Part shown: positions 1 through 9,364 of the stretch, piece after piece
Numbering within the stretch: the stretch's first letter is position 1
How the letters are laid out: the number at the start of each line of letters is the position of its first letter
NCBI GenBank assembly: GCA_022707885.1
Contig: JAKIZT010000002.1
Location: forward strand, 98,458 to 162,457
DNA length: 64,000 nt
Direction of reading: 5' to 3'
From: Caldisericales bacterium
GTDB lineage: Bacteria; Caldisericota; Caldisericia; JAAYUI01
Notes under the pieces: generated by a model
The model's input: only the letters and a program-made list of their open reading frames with translations
What the model was told of the DNA's origin: nothing
Database searches by the model: none
Made by a program: the position numbers and the translations under genes

Positions 1-68
1 ATCTTCAGGTGGGTGTTGTGGTCGACGCGATACCTTGTTGTGTAGAGTTTGTCTTCTATTTTGCTCAT
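1..68 (-). CDS. fixX: FixX ferredoxin-like protein (5' end only)
   Basis: Only the first 22 codons are inside the window; the gene runs off the left edge. It begins MSKIEDKLYTTRYRVDHN, the usual opening of FixX, the small ferredoxin-like partner that passes electrons between FixC and the FixAB flavoprotein. The ATG overlaps the fixC stop codon in an ATGA junction, so the two are translationally coupled. The Fe-S cysteines lie outside the window and cannot be checked; the call rests on the N-terminus and on its position as fourth gene of a fixABCX operon. Confidence 0.75.
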   Translation of the reverse strand, partial: MSKIEDKLYTTRYRVDHNTHLK

Positions 69-1366
69 TTCACAGACCTCCATGCTCTCCACGCCAGGCC
101 CATGAGCCTGCAGAGACCGACTTTTTTCCTTATGTTCCTGACTATGATTTTCTGTTTTTCCTTTTTGGACTTGCCATCGACAAGGAGCATTTCTTCGATC
201 ATGTCGCCAACGACGTCTGGCAGGGTCTGGAATATCATTGGGTTGTTGAACAGGAGGTGCGGGAATTTTCTGTATTTGCGCATGTCCCTGAGGACAAAGG
301 AATTTTTGACGTTTGCGTCATACTCCGAGAGCATCCTCTCCGAGGTGTCGCCTTCCTTGATGGCCCTTACTGCCATCTCGCCGGCCAGCCTTCCAGTTTC
401 CTGCGCCAGGTTGGTCCCTTCGCGGTGCAGGGCGTTGAAAAGCATTGCCGTGTCGCCACAGAGCAGGTAGCCATTGCCATAGAGTTTTGGTATTGTGTCG
501 TATCCACCCTCCGGGAGCCAGTGGGCGACGTATTCCTTTGTCTGCCCGCCATCAACAAGCGGCTTTATCATTGGGTGTTCTTTGAGCTTGTCGATCATCT
601 CGTACGGGGTGACTTTTGACTTCTTCCACTGTTCGAGGTTGGCGCCAATTCCAAGGGAGACTGTGTCCTTGTTGGTGTACATGATTGCCACACCGTCCAT
701 CTTGTCGGCAAGCGAGCCGAGGATTTCAAAAGTCACGCCTTCGCCAGGCTTTGTTCCAAAGCGCTTTGTGACTTCCTCTTCCGAGAGCTGGATGGTTTCC
801 TTGACGGAAAGCGCAACATGCTCGGCTTTTACTTCCTTGCGGATGCCTGCCCTGACAAGGAGAGGTGACTGGGCGCCATCGGCAAAGATGACCAGCTTGC
901 AATGGAGGTCGCCATCCGGCCTGCCGGTGCGGACGCCAATCACTTTTCCGGTTGACTCCCTGAGCACTTCTTCGACAACAGTGTTATTTACAATCAGAAC
1001 GCCGGCTTCCTTTGCCTTGTTGGCATACCAGCGGTCCCATTTTGCCCTGTGGGTCGTGATGACGTTTGGCGGGTCACTGAAACGGTCTGTTTTGTAACCC
1101 ACCTGCATTGCGCCGTGATCATTGGCAAAAACAATCCTCGAGTCGGTGATGATTCTCTCTATTGGTGCAGTTTTGTCTTTCCAGAAATCGGGGAGGATCT
1201 TTTCGATTTCGTGGACGTAGACGACGCCGCCATAGACGTTCTTCGAGCCGGGGAATTCGCCCCTCTCGATAACGATCGTCTTGATTCCGGCCCTTGCCGC
1301 AACGATTGCGGCGCTCATGCCTGCCGGCCCGCCTCCAACGATTACCAGATCAAAGGTTTCTTCCAT
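65..1366 (-). CDS. fixC: FixC, ETF-quinone oxidoreductase-like flavoprotein
   Basis: A 433-residue FAD-dependent oxidoreductase. The N-terminal dinucleotide-binding motif VIVGGGPAGMSAA is at about residues 8-20, a second FAD-contact region (VIFADGAQSPL) lies near residue 160, and a GYLLCGDTA segment is near residue 300, as in the ETF-QO/FixC family. In electron-bifurcating FixABCX complexes FixC carries the flavin that reduces quinone while FixX takes low-potential electrons. Its ATG overlaps the fixB stop in a TAATG junction and follows a GGAGG ribosome site. It is third in the fixA-fixB-fixC-fixX order. Length is normal for FixC. Confidence 0.93.
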   Translation of the reverse strand: MEETFDLVIVGGGPAGMSAAIVAARAGIKTIVIERGEFPGSKNVYGGVVYVHEIEKILPDFWKDKTAPIERIITDSRIVFANDHGAMQVGYKTDRFSDPPNVITTHRAKWDRWYANKAKEAGVLIVNNTVVEEVLRESTGKVIGVRTGRPDGDLHCKLVIFADGAQSPLLVRAGIRKEVKAEHVALSVKETIQLSEEEVTKRFGTKPGEGVTFEILGSLADKMDGVAIMYTNKDTVSLGIGANLEQWKKSKVTPYEMIDKLKEHPMIKPLVDGGQTKEYVAHWLPEGGYDTIPKLYGNGYLLCGDTAMLFNALHREGTNLAQETGRLAGEMAVRAIKEGDTSERMLSEYDANVKNSFVLRDMRKYRKFPHLLFNNPMIFQTLPDVVGDMIEEMLLVDGKSKKEKQKIIVRNIRKKVGLCRLMGLAWRAWRSVK

Positions 1367-2379
1367 TATTGCCTCCCCATTCTCTTCTTGAGCTCTTCAA
1401 TCATGGCCGGGACGATGGCTTGCCATGAGCCTACAATCGAGACGGTTGCGACCTTGAATATCGGTGCATTCGGGTCGGAGTTGATCGCGATGATGCAATC
1501 TGAATTCTGCATTCCCACAAGGTGCTGGATTGCTCCAGAGATTCCAACAGCAATGTATACCCTTGGAACAACAGTTTTTCCAGTTTGTCCAACCTGGCGG
1601 TCAGCGGTTATTGCACCTGATTCAACAAGTGGTCTTGAACCACACAGTTCTCCACCGATCAGCTTTGCAAGCTCTTTGAGCTTATCGAGGCCAGCCGGTG
1701 TGTTGCATCCTCTTCCACCAGCCACGAGTATTTTTGCATGCTCGATTTCAACGCTTTCCAGACAAGAATCCGGGATGTATTCAAGTATCTTGACGGTGAG
1801 GTCTTTTGGGTCCACCGGCACAGATTCCTTTATTACTTGTCCCTGTCTCTTCGGGTCTGGCTCCGGCATTTTCATGACCTTCGGGCGGACTGTTGACATC
1901 TGTGGCTTGCCCTTCTGGCAGAAGATTGTGGCCATGATGTTTCCACCAAATGTTGGTCTTGTCGAGAGGAGCTTTTTTGACTGGTCATCAATGTCCAGGC
2001 CAGTGCAATCTGCGGTGAGGCCTGCCTTGAGGACTGTTGCAATGGCACCAGAGAGGTCACGGCCGAGGTTTGTTGCACCAATGAGGGCGATGTCCGGCTT
2101 GTGCTTGTTTACAATTTCAACAAATGCCTTGGCGTATGTCTTTGTTATATAGTTTTTGTAGCCAGGATCGTCAACAACATAGACGACGTCGGCACCATAA
2201 GCTATGGCATCCTTTGCGAATTTTTCAACATCATGACCAATGATGAGCGCCTGGACGTTCTGGTTTATCTTTGAGGCAAGTTTCTTTGCCTCGCCAAGCA
2301 ATTCCCAGCCAACTTCCTGGACCTTGCCGTCTGTTACTTCAATAAATACGAGTACGCCTTTCCATTCCTGGTCACTCAT
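1366..2379 (-). CDS. fixB: Electron transfer flavoprotein alpha subunit (FixB/EtfA)
   Basis: About 337 residues. The C-terminal FAD domain is clear: ILVAGGRGCNTPAGLDKL, SRPLVESGAI, RQVGQTGKTVVPRVYIA, GISGAIQHLVG and INSDPNAPIF are the standard EtfA motifs. The N-terminal domain is of the adenine-nucleotide alpha-hydrolase fold. With FixA it forms the ETF heterodimer of the bifurcating FixABCX complex. A GTG at 2388 would add three residues, but the ATG at 2379 overlaps the fixA stop as ATGA and is preferred. Confidence 0.94.
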   Translation of the reverse strand: MSDQEWKGVLVFIEVTDGKVQEVGWELLGEAKKLASKINQNVQALIIGHDVEKFAKDAIAYGADVVYVVDDPGYKNYITKTYAKAFVEIVNKHKPDIALIGATNLGRDLSGAIATVLKAGLTADCTGLDIDDQSKKLLSTRPTFGGNIMATIFCQKGKPQMSTVRPKVMKMPEPDPKRQGQVIKESVPVDPKDLTVKILEYIPDSCLESVEIEHAKILVAGGRGCNTPAGLDKLKELAKLIGGELCGSRPLVESGAITADRQVGQTGKTVVPRVYIAVGISGAIQHLVGMQNSDCIIAINSDPNAPIFKVATVSIVGSWQAIVPAMIEELKKRMGRQ

Positions 2380-3212
2380 CTCTTGCACACCCCTTCTTCA
2401 CCAAACACTGCCTCTTTGAAATGCTGGTTGTCGAGAACAACCTCCAGTGCCTTCTTGACGGCATCGGGACCATCAAACTTTGGTCCACCTTCTCTTGGTG
2501 GTGGTGTAAAGATGCGTTTTACCCAGGTCGGGCTTCCCTTGAAGCCGATCTGTTCGGCATCGGCTTTAATATCCGCGGCACACCACTCAATGACCTTTGC
2601 CCTTTCGGAGGCAATGATTCCCCTGAGGGTGGCATATCTTGGTTCGTTTATGTCCTTCTCGACGGTCAGAAGTGCCGGCAACTGGGCCTGAACAACCTGT
2701 ACACCCTTTGCAAGCCTGCGTCTTGCAACGATTGTTCTTGCGTCCAGATCTATCTTGTCAACCTGAGTCACATAGGTTATCTGGTCGAAGCTGAGCCTGC
2801 AAGCAACACCAGGACCTGTCTGGGCGGTATCGCCATCAACAGCCTGTTTGCCACAAATTACCAAATCAACCTTTTCACCATCAGCCTCGAGCCTCTTTAT
2901 TCCCTGTGCAAGAACATAAGAAGTGGCAAGGGTATCTGAAGCAGCAAATCCTCTATCCTGGAGAAGAATGACTCTGTCAACACCCATCGAGAATGTTTCC
3001 TTGAGTGCCATGGCAGCTTGTGGCGGTCCCATTGTGATGACTGTGACTTTTCCACCATATTGCTCACGGAGCTGAAGGGCCAATTCTGTAGCATTCATGT
3101 CAAAAGGATTGACGATTGATTCAACGCCTGCACGGACAATTGTGTTCTTTTCGGGGTCTATCTTGACCTCTTGGGTGTCCGGCACCTGTTTAATAAGCAC
3201 AACAATGTGCAT
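2376..3212 (-). CDS. fixA: Electron transfer flavoprotein beta subunit (FixA/EtfB)
   Basis: A 278-residue EtfB. It opens MHIVVLIKQVPDTQEVKID, the family's N-terminus, and carries the nucleotide-binding stretch GKQAVDGDTAQTGPGVA at about residues 120-136. An upstream in-frame start exists at 3287, but the ATG at 3212 has a strong AGGAGGT ribosome site nine bases upstream and matches family length, so I use it. First gene of the fixABCX operon; a candidate promoter lies at 3297-3324. Bifurcating-type ETFs couple NADH oxidation to simultaneous reduction of ferredoxin and quinone; that role is inferred from the four-gene set. Confidence 0.94.
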   Translation of the reverse strand: MHIVVLIKQVPDTQEVKIDPEKNTIVRAGVESIVNPFDMNATELALQLREQYGGKVTVITMGPPQAAMALKETFSMGVDRVILLQDRGFAASDTLATSYVLAQGIKRLEADGEKVDLVICGKQAVDGDTAQTGPGVACRLSFDQITYVTQVDKIDLDARTIVARRRLAKGVQVVQAQLPALLTVEKDINEPRYATLRGIIASERAKVIEWCAADIKADAEQIGFKGSPTWVKRIFTPPPREGGPKFDGPDAVKKALEVVLDNQHFKEAVFGEEGVCKR

Positions 3213-3296
3213 AGCTTTACCTCCTGGATGCTTTTCTGAAGCCTTATCGGTGACTCCAATAAGCAACAGATTAGAGCACCATTTCACATAAAAATT

Positions 3297-3324
3297 ACAA
3301 TAGCAGTAAAGGTTTACCCTGCAA
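3297..3324 (-). promoter_or_regulatory. Candidate fixA promoter
   Basis: On the minus strand TTGCAG and TATTGT are separated by 16 bases. This would start a leader of roughly 80 bases before the fixA ATG. The match to consensus is only fair. Confidence 0.35.
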
Positions 3325-3369
3325 GATAGGAATTAGCCCTATTTTGAATATTGAGATTAAAATTAGTCT

Positions 3370-3414
3370 AAAACGTGAAAAATGGCAAAATTGGAACGCG
3401 TAAAATCACGTTTT
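3370..3414. repeat. Inverted repeat between uvrB and fixA
   Basis: AAAACGTGA (3370-3378) and TCACGTTTT (3406-3414) are perfect 9-bp inverted arms around a 27-base spacer. It lies downstream of uvrB and upstream of the fixA promoter. It could be an operator or a weak uvrB terminator; there is no clean U-tract, so an operator is slightly favoured. Confidence 0.4.
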
Positions 3415-3463
3415 GGCTTAACTTGAAACGCAAGAGTAATTTGTGAAAAAAATAACTGATTTT

Positions 3464-5530
3464 TTATCTTCTTCCCTTTTTTTTCCTGAACTCAGCCTGG
3501 GTAAGTTTCTGCTTGAGTTTTTTTGCAGTTTTTGTTCGGGATGAAGACTCATCAAATCCTTTCCCCTTGACCAGCAATTCACCTCTCAGAATGGCTACCT
3601 GGTCTCTTATTTTTGCGGCTTTCTCAAACTCCAGCATTGCAGCGGCAAGATTCATCTCGTCGGTGAGTTGAAGAATCATCGCCTGTATGTCTTTTTCCGT
3701 CATTGCATCTGAAACTTTTGATTCCTGCTGAGGTGTTCCAATGCTTAGCAGTTCCCTGATCGCCTTTTTTATTGTCTCAGGTTTGATGTTGTGCTCTATG
3801 TTAAACTCGTTTTGAATGACCCTTCTTCTATTTGTTTCCTCGATTGCCTTCTTCATGGAATCCGTCATTTCATCAGCATACATGATAACTTTTCCGGAAA
3901 CATTTCTGGCGGCCCTTCCGACAGTTTGTATCAAAGAGGTCGAGGAACGAAGGAAACCCTCCTTGTCCGCATCAAGTATCGCAATGAGTGACACCTCAGG
4001 TAGATCGAGCCCTTCCCTGAGCAAATTGACGCCAACCACAACATCAAAAGTTCCTTCCCTGAGTTTTTTTAGTATTTCTACTCTCTCTATCGTACCAATA
4101 TCAGAATGGAGGTAGCAAACCTTGAAACCTTGCGAAAGGAGGTGGTCAGACAGGTTCTCGGCCATCTTTTTGGTCAGGACCGTCACAAGCACCCTCTCGT
4201 TTTTGGCCACTCTTGCCTCTATCTCCTTTTTGAGGTCATCTATCTGTCCTTTTATCGGTTTTACCTCTATCTCAGGATCAAGAAGACCAGTTGGCCTGAT
4301 GAGTTGTTCAGCAACCTGTTCGGAGCTGGAGATCTCAAAATCACTCGGGGTTGCAGAAACAAAGACTACCTGGTGCATGAAATTCTGGAACTCGTCCCAG
4401 TTGAGCGGCCTGTTTTCCATGGCAGAAGGGAGCCTGAAACCGTAATCGACCAAGACCTTCTTTCTGGCCTTGTCTCCCGCATACATCCCCCTGATCTGTG
4501 GAAGTGTTATGTGGGATTCATCAATGATCATGAAAAAATCGTCCTGGAAAAAGTTCATCAGGGTATAAGGCCTCTCTCCTGGCTGTCTCCCGGAGAGGTG
4601 CATGCTGTAGTTTTCAATGCCGTTGCAATAGCCTATTTCCTTGAGCATCTCAAGGTCATATTTTGTTCTCTCTTCAATCCTTTCGGCCTCTAGCGGTTTA
4701 TTGTTCTCCTTAAAATATTTGATTCTCTCGTCAAGCTCGTTCATGATCATTGGAATTGCGTAATCGAGCCTGGCTTGTGTGGTAACAAACTGTTTTGCTG
4801 GAAAGAACAAAAACCCTTCCATCTCCTCACCAACAGAGGAAAGAACCGGATCAAGCCTTGATATCTTCACTATCTCGTCAAACTCGAACTCTACCCTGAC
4901 GGCATCCTCCTGTTCAGGTGGCCAGACATCAACAGTAGAGCCAATAACCCTGACGTTCCCAGCCTCAAAAGCGATGTTGTTTCTTGAATACTGCATGGCG
5001 ACAAGCCCCCTTACAAACTCGTCCCTCAGCATCGTGTCACCCTTTTTTATTGCCACAACCTGTTCCTGGTAACCCTCCGGCGATTCCCAGCCATAGATGC
5101 ATGAGACAGAAGCAACCACAATAACATCCCTTCGTTCCAGGAGAGAACGGACTGTCGAGTGACGAAGGCGCTGGATGTCTTCATTAATATCGGTTTCTTT
5201 TGCTATATAAAGATCAGAGCTCGGAACATACGCTTCCGGCTGATAATAATCGTAATATGACACAAAATACTCAACGGCGTTCTCGGGGAAAAACTCCGAA
5301 AGCTCAGAATAAAGCTGGGCTGCAAGAGTCTTGTTGTGTGCTATGACAAGTGTCGGCCTGTTGATCTTCTCGATAACCTTGGCCATTGTATATGTCTTTC
5401 CAGAGCCAGTGACACCAAGAAGGGTCTGAAAGTGCATACCCCTCCAGATTCCATCTACAAGTTTCTCTATTGCTTGAGGCTGGTCTCCGGCAGGGCTGAA
5501 ATCTGAAACAACTTTGAAGCTTTTTTCCAC
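3464..5530 (-). CDS. uvrB: UvrABC excision nuclease subunit B
   Basis: UvrB, the damage-verifying helicase-like subunit of nucleotide excision repair. Visible in order: FKVVSDFSPAGDQPQAI at residues 5-21, Walker A GVTGSGKT at 39-46, the beta-hairpin region YYDYYQPEAYVP near 95, DESH in the helicase core, QTVGRAARN in the C-terminal helicase half, and a UVR domain at the C-terminus (LEFEKAAKIRDQVAILR) that contacts UvrC. The open frame extends to a TTG at 5686, but that adds 52 residues with no family match. The GTG at 5530 gives 688 residues and starts right before the conserved N-terminus, so I use it. Single gene, no operon partner. Confidence 0.96.
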   Translation of the reverse strand: MEKSFKVVSDFSPAGDQPQAIEKLVDGIWRGMHFQTLLGVTGSGKTYTMAKVIEKINRPTLVIAHNKTLAAQLYSELSEFFPENAVEYFVSYYDYYQPEAYVPSSDLYIAKETDINEDIQRLRHSTVRSLLERRDVIVVASVSCIYGWESPEGYQEQVVAIKKGDTMLRDEFVRGLVAMQYSRNNIAFEAGNVRVIGSTVDVWPPEQEDAVRVEFEFDEIVKISRLDPVLSSVGEEMEGFLFFPAKQFVTTQARLDYAIPMIMNELDERIKYFKENNKPLEAERIEERTKYDLEMLKEIGYCNGIENYSMHLSGRQPGERPYTLMNFFQDDFFMIIDESHITLPQIRGMYAGDKARKKVLVDYGFRLPSAMENRPLNWDEFQNFMHQVVFVSATPSDFEISSSEQVAEQLIRPTGLLDPEIEVKPIKGQIDDLKKEIEARVAKNERVLVTVLTKKMAENLSDHLLSQGFKVCYLHSDIGTIERVEILKKLREGTFDVVVGVNLLREGLDLPEVSLIAILDADKEGFLRSSTSLIQTVGRAARNVSGKVIMYADEMTDSMKKAIEETNRRRVIQNEFNIEHNIKPETIKKAIRELLSIGTPQQESKVSDAMTEKDIQAMILQLTDEMNLAAAMLEFEKAAKIRDQVAILRGELLVKGKGFDESSSRTKTAKKLKQKLTQAEFRKKKGRR

Positions 5531-5752
5531 GATTGGATATATACCCCCAAATACTGGGGAGGGACAACTAACGGGCAGTGATATTTTCTCGTCTGGCACT
5601 AAAAATATCATGGAATGAGAAGAATGATTCATGCTATGATAAAAAATACTTTCCAATCCAGATTCAATTGTTATTTTAACCGACAAAAAACAATTCCATA
5701 TAACATTATTTTATAAAGGAACCTCACGCTGCTTTGCGGTTTAAGGAGATAC

Positions 5753-6859
5753 ATGAAAAGAATTTCTCTCATTTTGGCAATTGTTTTTCTGGTGACATCA
5801 TTTGCATTGACAGCAACAGGAAACACGGCAACAACCCCTTCAACAGAACTTCTTGGCCTCATAAACGCCTACAGGGCAACCAAAAAACTCTCGCCACTCG
5901 AAATCAACCCTGTCCTGACAAAACTGGCCACTGATCACAGCAAGGACATGGCTTCGCACAAGAAATTAAGCCACAACAGCACAAACGGCGATACTTTTGC
6001 AAAGAGAATGGAAAAATCAGGGCTCAAATCGACCTATTCGATTGAGAACATTGCCATGACTTCAAGTGCAACATATGCAAAACAGATGTTCGAGCTCTGG
6101 AAAAAATCACCGCCACACAATGCCAATATGCTCAACAACAAGATAAACTCTGCAGGTTTTGGGTTTTCAAAGAGCAAGGATGGCTACTGGTATGGAACTT
6201 TTGACGGTGCCGCGATAAAGAAAGTGCCAGTCAGAAAAATAGGTTCTTTCAAGGATGAGCTTTGCACTTTCTCAAGGAAACCCCATTATGCCACATACAA
6301 AAACCAGACCGGCAAAAACACAAAATTTACCGTCAAGACTTCTTACAAAAATGGCAGCGGATGGTTAAATCCGAACATCAAAAGCTTCACGCTTCCACCT
6401 GGAGGAACTCAGTCTATAGGGTGCATCGTTTTAAGTGGAGACCTCAAATCGGGGACATACAATGGATCTGTCCAGGTTGAATGGAGCGACGGAATAGACG
6501 AGTACACATACGAGATGGTGATAAAACCTTCAAAAATCCAGCTGGATTGCAATGTCCCACAGAGTATTTCAAATCTGAAAGGGACCAGATTCACAGTGAA
6601 GGTGACTATGAAGAACATCGGTGAATGTCCGTCAAAAATCAAGTTGATGGCCTCTTCGACAGTCAAGGGACTCTCGTATTCCATTAAAAATCCTGAAATA
6701 ACCTGCTTCCCAAATGCAACGTCAAGCTCGGAAATAGCCGTGACACTAACACAAACGCTCGAGGGTGGCAAACCTTTCGACTTCATAGCATCAATCGAGT
6801 TTGCGTCGGAGAAGATGTCTGTAAAAAAGACCATCACACCAAAAATGGCGATAGGTTAG
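5753..6859 (+). CDS. Secreted CAP/SCP-domain protein
   Basis: 368 residues. A signal peptide covers residues 1-24 (basic MKR, then a hydrophobic run). Residues 30-150 are a bacterial YkwD-type CAP domain: LINAYRATKKLSPL, HSKDMASHKKLSHN, ENIAM, W(K)KSPPHNANML and the closing GFGF strand, with the usual His and Glu residues present. The rest is two Ig-like beta-rich modules of about 100 residues each, resembling the HYDIN/ASPM-type modules seen in other exported proteins of this window. An AAGGAG ribosome site precedes the ATG. The role of such extracytoplasmic CAP proteins is generally unknown. Confidence 0.85.
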   Translation: MKRISLILAIVFLVTSFALTATGNTATTPSTELLGLINAYRATKKLSPLEINPVLTKLATDHSKDMASHKKLSHNSTNGDTFAKRMEKSGLKSTYSIENIAMTSSATYAKQMFELWKKSPPHNANMLNNKINSAGFGFSKSKDGYWYGTFDGAAIKKVPVRKIGSFKDELCTFSRKPHYATYKNQTGKNTKFTVKTSYKNGSGWLNPNIKSFTLPPGGTQSIGCIVLSGDLKSGTYNGSVQVEWSDGIDEYTYEMVIKPSKIQLDCNVPQSISNLKGTRFTVKVTMKNIGECPSKIKLMASSTVKGLSYSIKNPEITCFPNATSSSEIAVTLTQTLEGGKPFDFIASIEFASEKMSVKKTITPKMAIG

Positions 6860-6867
6860 CAAAAACA

Positions 6868-6896
6868 TTGACAGTAAATAGTTTCGCAGCTAATAT
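6868..6896 (+). promoter_or_regulatory. Near-consensus promoter of the TPR-sbcC operon
   Basis: TTGACA, a 17-base spacer, then TAATAT. The -10 box ends 11 bases before the ATG of the next gene, giving a 5' leader of only about 4-6 nt without a Shine-Dalgarno. It follows the CAP gene stop directly. Confidence 0.75.
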
Positions 6897-6907
6897 CTAC
6901 TTTTAGA

Positions 6908-8353
6908 ATGAAATCAGACCTCCAAACTTCTGTTGGCCTGACTGCCAGGATGCCGTATCGCCTTGGTTTCAAGGCCGCGGTCGCTGGGGTCTGCGCCTCA
7001 GAAGGCGACTTGGACACGTCATACAGGCTACTCCTTGAATGCCTTTTACTAAATCCCAATTTTATACCAGCTCAGGAGACCATCGCCGTAAACAGGCTCC
7101 TTGCCAGCGAACCAGTTATTGCGTTGAGAGAATTTAAAAACGTCCTTCGCACAAACCCGTCATCAAAAGTGGGGCTCTGGGGCAAAGGACTCACGCTCTG
7201 CATACTGGGAAGACACGAGGATGCGCTTGATACAATTCTAGAAATGGCCGAAAACCAGGAGATGTCAGAGGCTGGCCTGGGCCTGCTTAAAAGATACTTC
7301 GGGATTGAAGAAAGCACGACCCTTAAAGTCTCCTCTGTGATAAAATCATTCACGGAAAACCTTTCCAGCAACAGATCAAAAACAGCTTTCGATCTGGTCA
7401 AGGACATCGGCCAGTCAGACCAGAGCGCAAGGCTCAAATTGATACTCTCTGACCTCCTGTTTTCAAGGGGCGAGAGAAAAACAGCCAAAAACCTCCTTGA
7501 AAAAATGCTGGATGTTCACCCGTATTATCCCGGCCTTCTGTACAAGCTTGCAAAAACAAGCAAATCCGAGGGCGAAGACTCACAGGCGCTGGAATTTTTG
7601 CAGACAGTGACCGATTGTGAGCCAGCATACCCTGATCCTGATGGAATCTTGTCTCTGGCACAATCATCATTTGCGCAACCCGAAGACATTGAAGACCTGA
7701 AGCTCCTAAGGCAATGGTGCATTGATGTAATAAAAAACACCTGCATCGGCTTTGAAAAACACGAAGAACCACAATTACAACCCATTTCACAACAACCCCC
7801 CGAAATGCCCATAAGCTCGACAAATGCAGTAGAAATAGAGAAAAAGCTTGAAGAGACCCAATCAGTAATCCCGGAACCACAGCCTGAAGAAACTGTTGAA
7901 GCAGAGCCACAACAAACATTATTTGGTGAAGAAGAACCACCTTCCCGGGAGTACCAGGAAAAACAGCTCGAACGAACAAGAAAAATCCTGGAAGAAGCAA
8001 GAAAAATGCTTGACCAGACAAAACACGTCCAGGAAGAACCTCAAGAAGAAATTTTAATCGACCAAAATTCGACTGAAGAAGGGCAGCAAGAGGATGTCCA
8101 ACCAAGCGAAAAAAATGAAGTCTTTGAGGCCACCATTGTCGAGCTGGAAGCGCGCACTGACGAGGATGTTCCATCTGAACCGGTAATAATAGAGGGTGGG
8201 CCCAAAAGGATTGTTCTTCCAACTTCAGACCTTGAACCAGAATTAAGCGAGTCAAGGGCTTGGTCAATGCTTCGCGACGGGGAAGCAGAAGAGGCCTTCC
8301 TCATGTTCTCAAAACTCCTAAGAAAAGAGGCCGGCATTGAGTCTGACCAGTGA
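6908..8353 (+). CDS. TPR-repeat protein with acidic Glu/Gln-rich linker
   Basis: 481 residues, no signal peptide, so cytoplasmic. Residues 10-260 are helical tetratricopeptide-like repeats (for example GVCASEGDLDTSYRLLLECL, and later YPGLLYKLAKTSKSEGEDS). Residues 285-440 are low-complexity, rich in Glu, Pro and Gln, and probably disordered. A final helical stretch, WSMLRDGEAEEAFLMFSKLL, looks like one more TPR. It overlaps the downstream roadblock gene by 17 bases and shares its operon with rsmI and sbcDC. A scaffold role with the roadblock protein is plausible but inferred. Confidence 0.7.
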   Translation: MKSDLQTSVGLTARMPYRLGFKAAVAGVCASEGDLDTSYRLLLECLLLNPNFIPAQETIAVNRLLASEPVIALREFKNVLRTNPSSKVGLWGKGLTLCILGRHEDALDTILEMAENQEMSEAGLGLLKRYFGIEESTTLKVSSVIKSFTENLSSNRSKTAFDLVKDIGQSDQSARLKLILSDLLFSRGERKTAKNLLEKMLDVHPYYPGLLYKLAKTSKSEGEDSQALEFLQTVTDCEPAYPDPDGILSLAQSSFAQPEDIEDLKLLRQWCIDVIKNTCIGFEKHEEPQLQPISQQPPEMPISSTNAVEIEKKLEETQSVIPEPQPEETVEAEPQQTLFGEEEPPSREYQEKQLERTRKILEEARKMLDQTKHVQEEPQEEILIDQNSTEEGQQEDVQPSEKNEVFEATIVELEARTDEDVPSEPVIIEGGPKRIVLPTSDLEPELSESRAWSMLRDGEAEEAFLMFSKLLRKEAGIESDQ

Positions 8354-8669
8354 ACTCGAGGAATTGAAGGGTTTTAAGGACTTCCTGATTCTCGACGAAC
8401 AGGGCAAGGTGCTCCTCCGCCAGGCAAAAGGGGCCGGTTTCTCGCAAGGGGTACTCTCCGGCTATCTTGCATCGGTGTATTCAATCGCCGACAGGACCAC
8501 GATGCCCTTCACAAGCAACATCACCGAGATTTCCTTCGATGGTGAGGGAGGATCGGTCCTCGTCATGAAGGGAAAAGACAAATACTTCATGCTCCTGCTT
8601 GAAGGTACGCCGTCAATGGGAATAGCAAGACTAAAACTCCGGACACTGGTGGACAACTACGAGCAATGA
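8337..8669 (+). CDS. Roadblock/LC7-like domain protein
   Basis: 110 residues, essentially one domain. The pattern (a helix, then FLILDEQGKVLLRQAKG, a long helix, and strands ITEISFDGEGGSVLVMKGKDKYFMLLL split around a turn) fits the roadblock/LC7 fold that regulates or scaffolds small GTPases such as MglA. No MglA-like GTPase is in the window. The start is a TTG inside the end of the TPR gene (17-base overlap), and its stop overlaps the rsmI ATG (ATGA), so it is tightly coupled at both ends. Confidence 0.6.
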   Translation: MSLTSELEELKGFKDFLILDEQGKVLLRQAKGAGFSQGVLSGYLASVYSIADRTTMPFTSNITEISFDGEGGSVLVMKGKDKYFMLLLEGTPSMGIARLKLRTLVDNYEQ

Positions 8670-9364
8670 CCGGAACAATATTTGTTTGTGCAACGCCAAT
8701 TGGTAATCTCGATGACGCTTCGCCAAGACTCATACAGACACTTTCCCAATGCCCGGTCATCATGGCCGAGGACACAAGAAGAACACTGAAGCTCCTGACC
8801 CATTTTGGCATAAAGGCACAACTCTTCCCGTTGCACATTCACAATGAATCCATCTCCTCAAACAAGGCGCTGCAGATCCTCATGATGGGGCAAAACATAG
8901 CCATCGTCTCGGATGCTGGCGTGCCAACCCTTGCCGATCCAGGCCAGACTCTTGTTGATATGGCAATCAACCACGGGATAAAAGTGGTGCCCATCCCTGG
9001 GCCGTCTGCTATCACAACAGCGCTTTCTGTTTCAGGCTTTTTTGCCCAAACGTTCACATTCAGAAACTTCCTCCCCAGAAAACCGGGTGCTCTTGGCAAG
9101 GCGCTCCAGCAGATAGCCGAAGAGGGCAGGACAACGGTTATTTTTGAGTCCCCTTTCAGGATGCTTGCCCTGCTGGAATCGATTTGCCAGAACATCCCTG
9201 ATTGTCAGCTCCTGATATGCAAGGAAATGACGAAAATCCACGAAGAATATTTCAGGGGCACGCCAAAAGAAGCATTTGAAAGGCAAAAAAATATACAGCC
9301 AAAAGGCGAGTACACGGTCGTCATAGGTTTTCCCAACCAGCAAACAGAAGATGAGCAGGATTAA
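8666..9364 (+). CDS. rsmI: 16S rRNA (cytidine1402-2'-O)-methyltransferase
   Basis: 232 residues, a tetrapyrrole-methylase-fold SAM enzyme. RsmI motifs are present: FVCATPIGNLDDASPR at the N-terminus, AEDTRRTLKLLTHFGI, IVSDAGVPTLADPG, PIPGPSAITTALSVSG and FESPFRM. RsmI 2'-O-methylates C1402 in the decoding centre of 16S rRNA. E. coli RsmI is near 286 residues, so this lacks the small C-terminal extension. Starts at an ATGA overlap with the roadblock gene and overlaps sbcD by 14 bases. Confidence 0.95.
   Translation: MTGTIFVCATPIGNLDDASPRLIQTLSQCPVIMAEDTRRTLKLLTHFGIKAQLFPLHIHNESISSNKALQILMMGQNIAIVSDAGVPTLADPGQTLVDMAINHGIKVVPIPGPSAITTALSVSGFFAQTFTFRNFLPRKPGALGKALQQIAEEGRTTVIFESPFRMLALLESICQNIPDCQLLICKEMTKIHEEYFRGTPKEAFERQKNIQPKGEYTVVIGFPNQQTEDEQD

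Noticed and set aside
5531-5686. 52-residue N-terminal extension of UvrB from a TTG
   Set aside because: Family homology and length fit the GTG at 5530; the extension has no recognisable sequence.
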